From assembly GCF_030247195.1 (NCBI RefSeq), contig NC_080672.1:386339037-386403036 (forward strand): a stretch of 64,000 bases of DNA, given 5' to 3'. This stretch comes from Topomyia yanbarensis (lineage: Eukaryota > Arthropoda > Insecta > Diptera > Culicidae). Each line of letters opens with the position of its first letter. Within the stretch, counting starts at the first letter, position 1. The notes below the pieces were generated by a model, which was not told the DNA's origin, made no database searches, and saw nothing but the letters and a program-made list of their open reading frames with translations. A program made the translations under genes and the position numbers. Shown one piece after another: positions 11,123 through 22,700 of the stretch.

Positions 11123-13185
11123 ATGGCCTACACATTTCGTGGCTTCAATGAGATTTTTCAAAAGGTAAAGACCGTGTCAATAATACCATGATAGTTCGGC
11201 CTTCAGATAAGATTATTAAAAAGCAAATGTCGTTCGAAAGTATGTCACCACGTGGCGCTAGTACACATGAAATAACAAACTTTTAAACTTGTTTTATCTT
11301 ATCCGGATCATTTAGAAAGTTTGCGTTTTCAATGAAGCTGCTCAAACGTTCTGGGCCGTTCGAATTTATCAAAGAACTTTATTTTCCCCCTATAGCTCTC
11401 CGAAACCATTCGATGAAATGCCAGGACCACGTGGCCCTCTTGGTCTGGGAAATTTGTATCAATACATTCCAGGAATAGGTATGTGTCCGAATTTATACTT
11501 AAACTGCATGACGAAAGCAATTATTCAACCATTATGCATTCTGTTCACATTTTTAACAGGAAAATATAGCTTCGAAGCCCTGCACGAATCTGGCAGAGAC
11601 AAACTCGAAAAGTATGGCCCCATTGTCCGTGAAACCATGGTCCCCGGACAAAACCTCGTCTGGCTGTACGATCCCGACGACATTGCGACCGTACTAAATG
11701 ACAAAACACCCGGTATTTATCCCGCACGACGGAGCCACCTAGCGTTGGCCAAGTATCGACGCGATCGGCCCAATGTGTACCGGACGGCTGGACTGTTGGC
11801 CTCGTAAGATGTAAATTATCCTAATTGGAATTTCAAAATGTATGATTTCTACTCGTTGTTTCCAGCAATGGCATTGAGTGGTGGAAAATACGATCTGAAT
11901 TGCAGAAGGGGCTGAGCTCTCCTCAGAGCGTGCGGAATTTTTTACCACTGACCGATCAGGTCACGAGTGAGTTCGTTGCTAACATAAAACCCTCAGATAA
12001 ACGGGAACGGGTTCCCGATTTCATGCCAGCAATTTCTCGACTCAATCTAGAGCGTGAGTATATTTTATAACTTTTCTTCAAAACGATTTCAAGCTTTATA
12101 CCGATGCTTTAGTAACGTGCTTAATGGCGTTTGACGTACGACTGGACAGCTTCTCAACCGAGCAAATGCAACCCACTTCCCTCTCCTCGAGACTGATGGA
12201 TGCTGCGGAGGTGACTAATCAAAATATTTTACCAACCGACCAAGGATTCCAATTGTGGAGACTTTTCGAAACTCCATCCTATAGACAAATTCGAAAATCG
12301 CAAGAATTTATGGAGAAGACTGCCGTTGAGTTGGTATCGCAAAAATTACTTTACTTCGACGAAGATCGCCAAAAGATGGCTTCCGGTCAGCATAGATCTA
12401 GATCGCTACTCGAGGAGTATCTCAGAAATCCTAATCTGGAGCTAAACGACATTATAGGAATGGCAGCAGACTTACTGTTGGCTGGGGTTCACACAACTTC
12501 CTATACGCTGGCATTCGCCCTGTACCATTTGTGTCTTAATCACGATGCTCAGCAAAAGTTGTTCGAGGAGGCAAAACGAATTCTTCCCGATCCGTGGAAA
12601 AATAACATCGAAGCAGCTGCTTTGAACTGTGAGTAGATATCGAACTAAAATTGTTTAAATTTTACAATAGCAACCGTCTGTGATCAGCAGAAGCATCCTA
12701 CTGTCGGGCTGTTCTGAAGGAAGCTCTCCGCTTGAATCCCATTTCCGTTGGCGTTGGGCGAATTCTGAATAAAGATGCCATTCTCGGAGGATTCCACGTG
12801 CCGAAGGGGACGGTAGTCGTAACGCAAAATTTGATCTCCTGCCGGCAGGAGCAGTACTTCAAGAATGCGTCCATGTTTTTGCCGGAACGTTGGATGCGAG
12901 GGAGCAAGGAGTCGGTGCATCCGTACCTGGTGCTTCCCTTCGGACATGGCATGAGGGCGTGCATCGCCAGAAGAATGGCGGAGCAGAATATGTTGGTGCT
13001 ACTACTGCGGGCAAGTATTATTAGTAATTTTTTCGTGATTCTAAACCGAATATTTTTCTTTCATTTTGTAGCTGATACGATCGTTCGAGATCGAATGGGC
13101 CGGAAGTGTTCCCATGGATATCCAGACTAAGCTTATTAATCAGCCTGATCAGCCCATTGCGATCGTGTTTCGTGCTCGTTCATAA
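11123..13185 (+). CDS. dib: Ecdysteroid C22-hydroxylase, mitochondrial cytochrome P450 CYP302A1 (disembodied)
   Basis: This is a Halloween-family mitochondrial P450. In known dib proteins it hydroxylates C22 of the ecdysteroid precursor ketotriol in steroidogenic cells. Exons read here: 11316-11478, 11560-11803, 11866-12053, 12113-12628, 12688-13010 and 13072-13185, with matching phases. A candidate first exon 11123-11164 (ATG to AAG|GTAAAG) joins in frame to 11316 and gives 529 residues. The only in-frame ATG inside exon 2 is 11418, so the start is uncertain. The Arg-rich stretch before PGPRGPLGLGNLYQY fits a mitochondrial presequence. Motifs: I-helix LLLAGVHTTSY (residue ~336, His where an acidic residue is usual), ExxR in LKEALR, FLPERW, and heme loop PFGHGMRACIARR with Cys ~476. 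The last intron has a GC donor (GCAAGT at 13011). The frame is intact, so it is probably functional. Family assignment rests on the N-terminal PGPRGP...GNLY, the LMDAAE/ILPTDQG block and the C-terminus. Confidence 0.92.
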
Positions 13186-15038
13186 TAATAATAGACACTG
13201 CCGGCTCCAGGCACAGGCACGTGGCCATTCAGCCAGAAGGTGATTTAGAGGATGTTTCTATATTTCGCATTAATAATTGTTTCGTCATTTACTAATTAAT
13301 TGCAGTGGACCGGTGTCTTCCTATAGCTCGTTACATCTAGTTTGTCTGTAACGACAGTTGAAATTTCTTCATTACATATGCACCATATGTGACAAGATCC
13401 GGGATCGGCACACACGAAAGAATGTCGTTTGATCATCAAAGAGTACGACATACCAACACCTGTCATGCTGATTCGAGAAACGAATGCGCCATCTAGATGC
13501 ACGACTGACTGCAACCTACCTAAACATTATGAATTTTCAAATAAAATATACGAAAAATACATGAACTTCCCATACATATATTTTAAACTTTAAACGCAAT
13601 TCGGAGATGCACAAAATTAAAATATCGCGAAAATAACTGCCACTCTACTATATACCTAGCATATTCTCTATTTGTAAAAATTAAAGAAAAGGAATATATA
13701 TTAGATTACGCTCGTTAGATCTAGTGAAAGAAGCTTTCCACTTTTAGCTGTGATCTATTTTATCGACGAGGAATCATCAATGTTGCAGTTATTAAAACTA
13801 GGGGTTCTAAATAATATCCTTCTTTAATATATACATCTATGCTAACGTCGCTGTAGTACTCCCGAGTGTTCTTGCTTTCTGGTAGTGCTAGCGGATTATG
13901 ATTGTGTGTTTATTTTTAGTCGCATTCTTTCCCGCTGGTGATGCTGGGTGTTGGTTTGGAGGTACTAGGTTAAATTGGTTTGGTATCCGTTGCACACTGA
14001 AAAAATCGGAAAATTGCATCTATAACTTCAATGCTCGTTGCACAAATTAAACCAAATAAAATGATATTTTTTTTTGGAAAAGTGTCGGTAATCAAATGAG
14101 TACGGTTGAATCTTTGGTAGATTAGAGCATGAGGAGTTCTAGTCCTACCATTTAATAGTTTAGATAAAATAGATATATTCAATAAAAATGCGTTCATTTT
14201 GCTCTATGCCCGCTTCGCACTACTTTTCAATATATTCCCACATGGTACAAGGTTACAATGAAGTATGCGAGCAGCATCCTAATGTGTTTATTGATCAACA
14301 CCGGCGCGGCAGAACGTAGATCGCGGAAGGAAAGGAAAGGAATGGTTAGTTTTAATAGAGGCCGTAGATACCATCAAATTTCAACCGTAACTAAGTTATT
14401 AAACTTTTTGTGTTGAAAACATAGTTATCTTAAAATACGTCTAACGCAAAACATATACATTGTTTTTCAAATCTTTTAGGTCTTTTTTGTCTCAGCTAAT
14501 GAGGTTAAGTAACCTTTTTAAAGTAATTTATTTAAAATTTAACAATTTTGATCGATTTTTCGTTCATTTCTCGAACATCCTAATAGTTAACGTCATTATT
14601 TTAATAGTTAGTCTTGAAGAGCTGCATAATTCGTTCTTTGACATCATACACTTATCTTTTCTTGTTTTCATGTGTTTGGGTTATTGAACATTTTCACGAA
14701 TACTAGCTCTATTGAAAAAGTATGACACTTATTGTACCTTTTCTTTATTTCATTCGAATGCCAGGAAATTCTTAAAGAGAAAAATGTATTAATACCTTTC
14801 AGTTACCTGAATTTAGTATTCTTTTAGAAGTAAATTAGACTAAAGTTAGTGTTATTATTAACATTTTCGTTATTTCCTTAAAATAGTAAATAATAAACAT
14901 GACCATTATTATCATGGAATTAATGCATCTCAGCAAGTTCTACAATACTTACTTTGATTCCATTCAATTATCTCTTTTTGTTTCGACGCTAAATCATTTT
15001 TATCACATAGTTTCATATGACGAATTTCGCGCCAACTC
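13186..15038. other. 3' flank of the P450 and intergenic DNA
   Basis: An AATAAA at 13540-13545 is a plausible polyadenylation signal for the P450, which would give a 3' UTR of about 370 bases. The rest is AT-rich with short chance ORFs only. A lone CACTGAAAAAATCGG at 13998, like the TIR ends of many MITEs in this window, has no convincing partner. No gene was recognised. Confidence 0.5.
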
Positions 15039-15298
15039 GAACAAATGTTGGTAGCACCCTCTCCGATTTTAATGAAACTTTCTGTACATGAGAACTTTGT
15101 CACAAAAAGCTACTCTGCAAACTTTGTTTTTCCAAAAATGATCTAGACTGTCGTTTCAAAAGGGTCAAACTTTTTTTACCAATTTTATTCAAATGGCTTT
15201 AGTTTAAAAATGACAAATCCTACAAAAAATGTAGCATTTTCACATAATTAGTCAAATTTTTGAATAAAAATATTAAAAAAAATCTTCATCGACTTCTA

Positions 15299-15485
15299 CA
15301 CTGAAAAAAATCGATTTTAAAAATTTAAAGTCGATTTACAAAAAACATCTTTGATTTGGATGAAATTTTGTTCCAATATAGGTAATTATGTTCCCTACCT
15401 ACCGGCAAAAATTCAAGTTGGGCCTTTTTAAAAAAAAAAGTTATTTAAAAAAACTGTTCCTTACCCAAACCGATTTTTTTCAGTG
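15299..15485. mobile_element. Short MITE with CACTGAAAAAAATCG ends (left-arm copy)
   Basis: Begins CACTGAAAAAAATCG and ends CGATTTTTTTCAGTG, about 187 bases, with no ORF. A mirror copy lies at 18976-19161 in the opposite arm of the fold-back. TA at the left end suggests a TA-targeting (mariner/Tc1-type) family. Confidence 0.65.
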
Positions 15486-15660
15486 CATTTTTATCGAAAA
15501 CTGAACCAATGAATATCACAATCATCTCAGAATCCAATTTCCCAACTGCTAGTTACCTGATATCATGCAAAACATGATTTTTCTGATAAAGTACTAAAAA
15601 ACTCTCATGTTTCCTCCAGGAAATACAAAGAGTGCTTTCCATGCTCCATCAAACGGAGCA

Positions 15661-15899
15661 CACTTAGTTTAGCTCGGCAATTTCCCGCACAGCCGAGTAA
15701 TCAGTAAATATTTCTACTGATATCTCGGAAAAGTGAAATTTGTTTGCTGATTTTTAGCGAAATATTTTCCGATTCTCAGCAAACAATTAAAGCTTATACT
15801 GAGATCTCAGCGAAAAACGAATTTGCCGAGTGTTCGGCTGTTCAAATATCGGCAAAAGTTGCAAAAATTGCTGAGATTCGTCAGAAAAAATTAAGTGTG
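15661..15899. mobile_element. MITE-like repeat, CACTTAG...TTAAGTGTG
   Basis: A 239-bp unit with CACTTAGTTT and AAATTAAGTG ends. A diverged second copy lies at about 38562-38794, with shared words TTTCCCGCACAG, GAGTAATCAGTA, CTGATATCTCGGAAAAGTG and GCTGAGAT. It is found in only one arm of the surrounding fold-back, so it inserted after that structure formed or was lost from the other arm. Confidence 0.65.
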
Positions 15900-16185
15900 A
15901 GAGCCTCCTGAGGAATTCCACGAAGATCCGTCCGAAAATCTTTAAAATCGTGACCGACCATCTTAGATTCCAATGAAACTTTACACGCTTCACCGTCATG
16001 CAAGACTAAATATTTTCCACAGGTAATAAGATTATTTTGACTCAAGAGCAACTTTTCAAAAGGGCGTAAACGTTTCTACGTGTATGAATTTCAATTTTTT
16101 TTTTGTTCGATTACTGTATTTTATACAGCAAAACTATCTGAGAACGAGTTACAGGGAATGAATACTTCTGTCCGAAAAAAATATA

Positions 16186-17836
16186 CACTGAAAAAAATGT
16201 TGTGTCATTTTTCAAAAAAACAAAAATTTATGATAAAAATTTAAATTGTGAAAAAACCCATTTTTTTAAATTTTTTATATTTTGTTACCAAAAACCTAAA
16301 GAGAAAAGAAACATTTTGAATGTGATTGCATGATGGAGAAAAAATCGGTAAAAAAGTTTTCCTAACAATAACTTCGTACATGTTTTTAAATTTCATACTA
16401 ATAGACATACACAATTGTAATTCTATTACAGAATATAATTCTAAGCACCATTTAAAACCAAAATGCATTTAACAAAAATCCTCCAAAATGCGATAGTTGT
16501 CGAGATATTTGGAATTTTGCTCCATCAAAAACAATTAATTCGTGTAATTATGCTCTTTTTAAAAGTTATTCGCCTTACCCTATCATAAAATGACAATAAA
16601 TTAATGTTTATCGTTTTAAAGACGTAAAAGCAACTTTTTTAGTGTATTTGGATCATGGAGAAGCTTCCAAGAAAAAAGTTTTCCTAACAACAACTTTTGA
16701 CATATTTTTATAATTTATACTATTTGCAGTCAAAAATAATACAATTTTCTTTTTGAATATGATTCCAAATGCCATTTTAAATCGAAATGCTCTTAACAAA
16801 AAATTTCTGAAATGTAGTAGTTCTCGAGATATTTTAACTTATGTTTTAACAGCACAATTATTTTGTTTTATTACGACCCCTTTTCATGAGTTATTCGCGT
16901 TTCTCCATCAACTATAATAGGTTTTTCAAAAGGCCCGTAAACATTCCTGCAACTTTCCCTTTGACATCAAGGCGATATTGTAAACCATTTGAAAGTTACA
17001 TGAAAACAACCATAATATATTTCAACCATAGGGTCTGATGATTAAACTATATAGTTGAATCATATTTTGATGTCAAAGAGAAAGTTACAGGAAATTTTAT
17101 GGGCCTTTTGAAAAACCTATTATTGTTGATGGAGAAACGTGAATAACTTATGAAAAGGTCGTAATGAAACAAAATAATTGTGTTGTCAAAACAAAAGTTA
17201 AAATATCTCGAGAACTACTACATTTCAGAAATTTTTTGATGAGAGCATTTTGATTTAAAATGGCGTTTAGAATCATATTCAAAAAGAAAATTGTATTTTT
17301 GACTGCAAATAGTATAAATTATAAAAATATGTCAAAAGTTGTTGTTAGGAAAACTTTTTTATTGAAAACTTCTCCATGATCCAAATACACTAAAAGAGTT
17401 GCTTTTACGTCTTTAAAACGATAAACATTAATTTATTGTCATTTTATGATAGGGTAAGGCAAATAACTTTTAAAAAGAGCATAATTACACGAATTAATTA
17501 TTTTTGATGGAGCAAAATTCCAAATATCTCGACAACTATCGCATTTTGGAGGATTTTTGTTATATGCATTTTGGTTTTAACTGGTGCTTAGAATTATATT
17601 CTGTAATAAAATTACAATTTTGTATGTCAATTAGTATGATGTACGAAGTTATTGTTAGAAAAACTTTTTTTACCGATTTTTTCTCCATCATGCAATCACA
17701 TTCAAAATGTTTCTTTTCTCTTTAGGTTTTTGTTTCCGAAATATAATTTTTTTTAAAAAAATGGGTTTTTTCGCAATTTGAATTTTTAACTTAAATTTTT
17801 GTTTTTTTGAAAAATGACGCAATATTTTTTTCAGTG
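16186..17836. mobile_element. 1.65-kb palindromic core element with CACTGAAAAAAAT ends
   Basis: Begins CACTGAAAAAAATGTTG and ends with the complementary CAATATTTTTTTCAGTG. The arms pair over nearly the whole length (about 800 bases each) around 17011. Within the arms, CATGATGGAG, TAATTTATTGTCATTTTATGA and AAAATATCTCGAGAACTAC occur with their complements. There is no coding potential beyond short chance ORFs. The flanks also pair, so this core sits inside a larger inverted repeat. Confidence 0.65.
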
Positions 17837-17999
17837 TTTATTTTTTTCGGATAGAAGTATTCATTCCCTGTAACTTGTTCTCAGATAGTTTTGCTGTATA
17901 AAATACAGTAATCGATCAAAAAAAAATTGAAATTTATACACGTGGAAACGTTTACGCCCTTTTGAAACATTAGTCTTGTATCAAAATATTCCAATTGCC

Positions 18000-18890
18000 A
18001 GAGAATATCATGGAGATTCATACAGCGAACACACCTGCAAAGTTTCGTTCGAATCGACGATGGTCATATTTTGCGGTCGGCTGGTTTCTCATGGAATCCC
18101 TCTCCTGTAACTGTAACGATGTGGGCATGGTCGTTGATAGGAACTGAAATATAAGGACACTTGGGTTTTTTGATGTCCCATGTGGAAATTCCTGCTAGTT
18201 TCTAAGATTACCGAGACCAGGAACCACTTACTTCGGTTTTGTAACAGCACCCTTCAAGGAACACTCTCAGGCCTTTACGAGGGAGCCTAGGAGAGAAAAC
18301 TGATTTTCCTGTTTCGGAAATTTATGGGCACATTAGAAGATGTTCCCACAATGGGATGGTCAGACTCTCACTCTTTAGTGTACAAGGAAACGTAGAAATT
18401 AGTCGTTGTCGGTGCGTAGCCATTTTTTCCATTATCGGAGTATTTCTTCAAAGAATGTTTCATTTTGTCCCCACATAATTTATATGCATTTTCCACGACG
18501 TGCCTTGTTTCTACAATAAGTTCATGCCTCGCGGCACAAAAAGGCGACCAGGTAGACTAGCCCCGTCCAAAAGATCAAAGTTTGGAAGAGCAGATTGGGC
18601 CAAGGGTTCGACATGAGGCTGATGGAAAATAAGTTGTGTTCAAATACTCCTTGATTTTTTCTTGAACGCAATTACTTGCGAACCAGAATTTTCACTGGCT
18701 GAAACAAAGGGTTCTTGAAGGAGCGAACCACATACTTCGCAATTAAGGCCCCTGTTGGAGACTACACCATCAATCTCTACTTCCCCGGCGGGTACATAGA
18801 CAAGATACTTTTTCGTACACGACCAAGTGGCTCAGCTTTGCCCTCACTCAAGTTTGTTATGAATATATACCAAACTCGTTACTGATACTT
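18000..18890. other. Unpaired insert in the right arm of the fold-back
   Basis: GC-richer than the arms and without a symmetric partner. An open stretch at 18729-18884 reads as about 50 codons (contains VGDYTINLYFPGGYIDKI) before a stop, and could be a fragment of a captured or transposon gene. I do not recognise the family. Nothing else identifiable was seen. Confidence 0.4.
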
Positions 18891-18975
18891 TTTGCATGTA
18901 TCAGGCACTTAGCAGATGGGAAATTGAATTCTGAGATGATTATGACTTTCATTAGTTTAGTTTTCGATGAAAATA

Positions 18976-19161
18976 CACTGAAAAAATAAATTCAGTTTGG
19001 ACAAGGAAAAGTTTTTTTCAATAACTTTTTTTCGTTAAAAGTGCCCAATTTGAATTTTTGACGGTAGGTAGGGAACATAATTACCTATCTTGGAACAAAA
19101 TTTCAAAAATGGTTTTTTTTTGTAAATCGACTTTACATTTTTAAAATCATTTTTTTTAGTG
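18976..19161. mobile_element. Short MITE with CACTGAAAAAA ends (right-arm copy)
   Basis: Mirror image of the 15299-15485 element, flanked by TA on both sides (18974-18975 and 19162-19163), as expected of a TA target duplication. Non-coding. Confidence 0.65.
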
Positions 19162-19419
19162 TAGGAGTCAAAGAAGATTTTTTTCGACATATTTATTCAA
19201 AAATTTGACTGATTTTGTGAAAATCACTTCTACAGAATTTTTTGTAGGATTTGTCATTATTGAACTATAGCCATTTAAAAAAAGTTGGTTAAAAAGTTTG
19301 ACCCTTTTCAAAAGACAGTCTAGATCATTTTTGGAAAAACAAAGTATGCAAAGTGGCTTTTTGTGACAAAGTACTCACGTACAGAAAGTTTCATTAAAAT
19401 CTGAGAGGGTGAACCATGA

Positions 19420-19736
19420 TTTTCACTGTGACAGTACAGTAATTTTACAATAATTTACAGTAAGTTCTAATGTTATGTGACAATGAAAAAACAGTAAACT
19501 TTACGTATTTACGGTAAATTGCAAAGTAAAAACGACTTTTACAGTGAAAAACGGAGGTGGTTATGTATCTTAACATTAAAAAAAATCGATTTTTCTCCAT
19601 GCATTTTATTCTTGAAAACAGTAAAATTTAATATGAATTTACTGTGTCAGTTTTTTGCTGAACAATAAAATTGATTGTTGCATGAAATTTTATTGTAAAT
19701 CTACTGCGACTAACAATGTTGAAACAGTAATAACTA
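19420..19736 (+). repeat. Left part of a CACTGTGACAGTACAG repeat, split by an insertion
   Basis: Matches 40696-41033, where the repeat is uninterrupted (shared CACTGTGACAGTACAG, TTTACAATAATTTACAGTAAG, and a TTGAAACAGTAATAACTA end). The remainder of this copy resumes at 24553. It is a non-coding AT-rich repeat and probably a MITE. Confidence 0.75.
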
Positions 19737-22700
19737 GGGTGATGAGCCTATTTGCGCCATGTTTTTATTATCACCCTACCCATTTGAAGCCGTTGGTTAG
19801 AGCAGCGTCCGCCATCTTTGTTCAACGCATTGAGTCAAATGGTAGCGCAACAAAAGGGGCACTCGATTCGAGTTTTTGTTGTGCTCAAACACGAGAATTT
19901 TACTGTTTTCAACGCATTTGTTATTATATTGGTTCTTAACAACGAAGCAAAGCGGTTGATGTCAATTTTTACGCATTCCATTGATTGTAAGGCAAGAAAT
20001 TATCGAATTAGTGAGGCACCTTGCTTAGACTATCAGCACCGGGCGTGGGTATAAGCAATTTACTAACCGTCATCATAACACGACACCGCACCGGCGGTTG
20101 GTAAACAGGTTGGGAAATGGAAACTTATCGTTTCGATTTACAGCGAGTGTCTATATTTGGTAACTTCTTCCAACCGACGCCAACGTTGCTATTCGCAGAA
20201 AGGAGGCAAAACAAAGGAAAATGTAAAAAATAGGATCTCGCGATAAATGTTATGCAGAAGTGTTCTGCGTGAACTTTTATTCGACTCGTGAAAGATTTTT
20301 ATTTTAAATAAAATTATGGATTGAGCTCAATAAATAAAACTATCGGTTGTGAGACAATAAATTATTTGATTGAATTCAATAACATTTTTTTAAAGTTTAC
20401 AGAAATTAAAATAATTATTGAAATTAAAAGTTTATTGTAACTTTAATGAAAATATACTTTCAAACCTCGATTCACACCAATTATTTTGTCGTTTGATACA
20501 ATGAACAGTATTTGTTTGTATTCAATTACCCACAGTTTTGATTATGCTGTATGTTTTCTGCGTGGAAGTAAAAATTAGTGCATCTAAGCAGCTTGGATTG
20601 AACTGGAAGATGTAGCATTATGTCAACCTGGGCATGATGTGTCCCAGGATCCGATTGATGGGATGCTAGCAAGAAGCTGAATTTCATTGGCTTTGAAGCT
20701 TGTAAAAGCCCGAAAATTTTTATATGTGGAGGCCAATACGAAAGCTAATGATAGTGTCCAACGAAAATCGAAAATCGCTGCGAACAAATGGTGATGATTG
20801 TGGGGACTGTGGAAACTAAGATTCGAGAAGAAAGAAAATGCGTGTATTTTTCTCGCGCCAAATTTTTTAATTCAGGACCAGTAGTAAAAAGAAGATCACA
20901 ACGATAATGGTTTATCACACACTCTGCAGCGCTTAGTTCAAAAACGCTGGATTTAATTGCTAATAGGTACGCATGGCAGGACACAGATCACACCTGTTAC
21001 ATCATCACCATCTCATTTCATACGGTGGTTCATCATATTTTCGAGGGATAATATTGTGTTGTGGTGTACAGTCGAGATTCGCTGGTTGGACACTTTTTAA
21101 CTGGACCGCTTTTTAGTTGAACCTCCGCTAGTTGGATAATTGTCCAACTAAAAAGCTCGTGCCAAATTTACTTTGACAATCAATCTGACAATATATAGAA
21201 ATAAGAACAGATGCATTTACACTGCCAACATCTTCTTTGGAGAGTTTTTGACATTTGTCAGTCGGTCCAACTAGCGAATCAAATTCGTTAATTGGACAAG
21301 GCTGTGGCCCAACCAGCGAATCACGACTGTATACTACCCAAGATCGCTTACTTGCCCCGTTTTCTATGGGATTTCCTATCTTCATGGGACTGACTTACAA
21401 TCATAGGCAGTATAGTGAAATGCATGAACGTGAATGCACTTGGAATTCAATTCACTTAGTCTGTAAATAAGGGGAGGGCGGGAGTAGACGGGGTTGTGTG
21501 GTTGTACTTAACTTATAAAAATGATATTTTTATTACATTTCAACATTTCTAATATTGTTCTTAGAAACAGTAACACGAAATGTTAATTAACTTTATAATT
21601 TATTGTTGGACAATGAAATTGCTTGTTTCAAGACGTTTATTATAAATTTACTAGAAGTATTCCGCGTCGAACAATGTGGAAATGTCCTATAATTCTAGGA
21701 TAGCCACTTTTGTTAATTTGTTGCAATAGTTTTTGACTTACTCCGACAATTTTATGCAAACTGTGGATACATGAATGTGGATTTGATGACCAATTTGGTA
21801 AGCAGCATACTGATAAATTGGAATCAAATTTATGATTTTTGAGCAATAACTCATTATTTGATTCCATCTTTGGAATTACCGCATCGACGACAAAATGTTG
21901 AATTCAGTTAATATATATCTGTATTAACTTGCCACAAATTTGTGTGTACCAATTTGCTCCAGGGTACGCACTTAATGTTTATTTCTTGAAGTAGATGTAG
22001 TTGTAGTTAGTATTTCAGCTCCAGCGATACAACCGATTGTAATTAGAATTAGTTGTGTTATTGGCGCCGGAATACTACACAGTTAAGCTTTTTCGGGAAA
22101 TCGGCCGGAATACGAATTACGAATACGAATTAGAACCAACCAGAATTTCCGATTGTACTTTACTTTACCCATAGGTGCACGCAAAGTTCATATATCGATT
22201 ACTGGAAGCCTATTGGCCGGTAGTAGCACCGGCTAGCGGCTACTTGTTGCCAAAGGCCTTGTTTATGTTATAAAGGCTCGCACAGAGTGAACCCAAATCT
22301 ACCTATCAAACAGTCAGATGGCTACCTATCGTGCAAAGTAAACAAATATTCTTCTTTCGGAGAATAAGCAAGAAATGTATTAGTTAGTTAATATCATGGC
22401 GAAATATTTCAATCGTCAAGACACAAGACACTGTATTCGGTTTATTATGCTTTTTTTGTAACAATGTAAAATAAATTACATGGAATAGTATCAAGAATAA
22501 AGTGCTATAAGCCACGAAACAGTGGGCTTTCAATTCACTCCATATTAATTTATTGTGTAACTCGGTTGAAGTCACTCAAAATTACAGCAAAAAATATGGG
22601 TGCCAGAAACAAAGAAGATGGCATCATTTTAGGCAGCGTTGCGTATTCCTCTGTACGGGACTCCATAATACCACAGACACTAATTGTTGTTTGCTTAAAA

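Larger units (their letters stand above)
15040..19410. repeat. 4.4-kb long inverted repeat (fold-back structure)
   Basis: The outer arm segments pair as reverse complements. 15050-15290 pairs with 19165-19405 (GTTTCATTAAAATC, TGATCTAGACTGTC, GACCCTTTT words). 15490-15580 pairs with 18895-18975. 16020-17010 pairs with 17012-17990 around a centre near 17011. The arms are imperfect and contain only simple non-coding sequence with recurring 'cgagatatt' and 'tttttcctaacaa' words. The right arm has extra DNA at about 18000-18890 with no partner in the left arm, and the left arm has a MITE at 15661-15899 that the right lacks. No transposase was seen. It could be a non-autonomous fold-back transposon or an old inverted duplication of MITEs. 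Confidence 0.75.
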
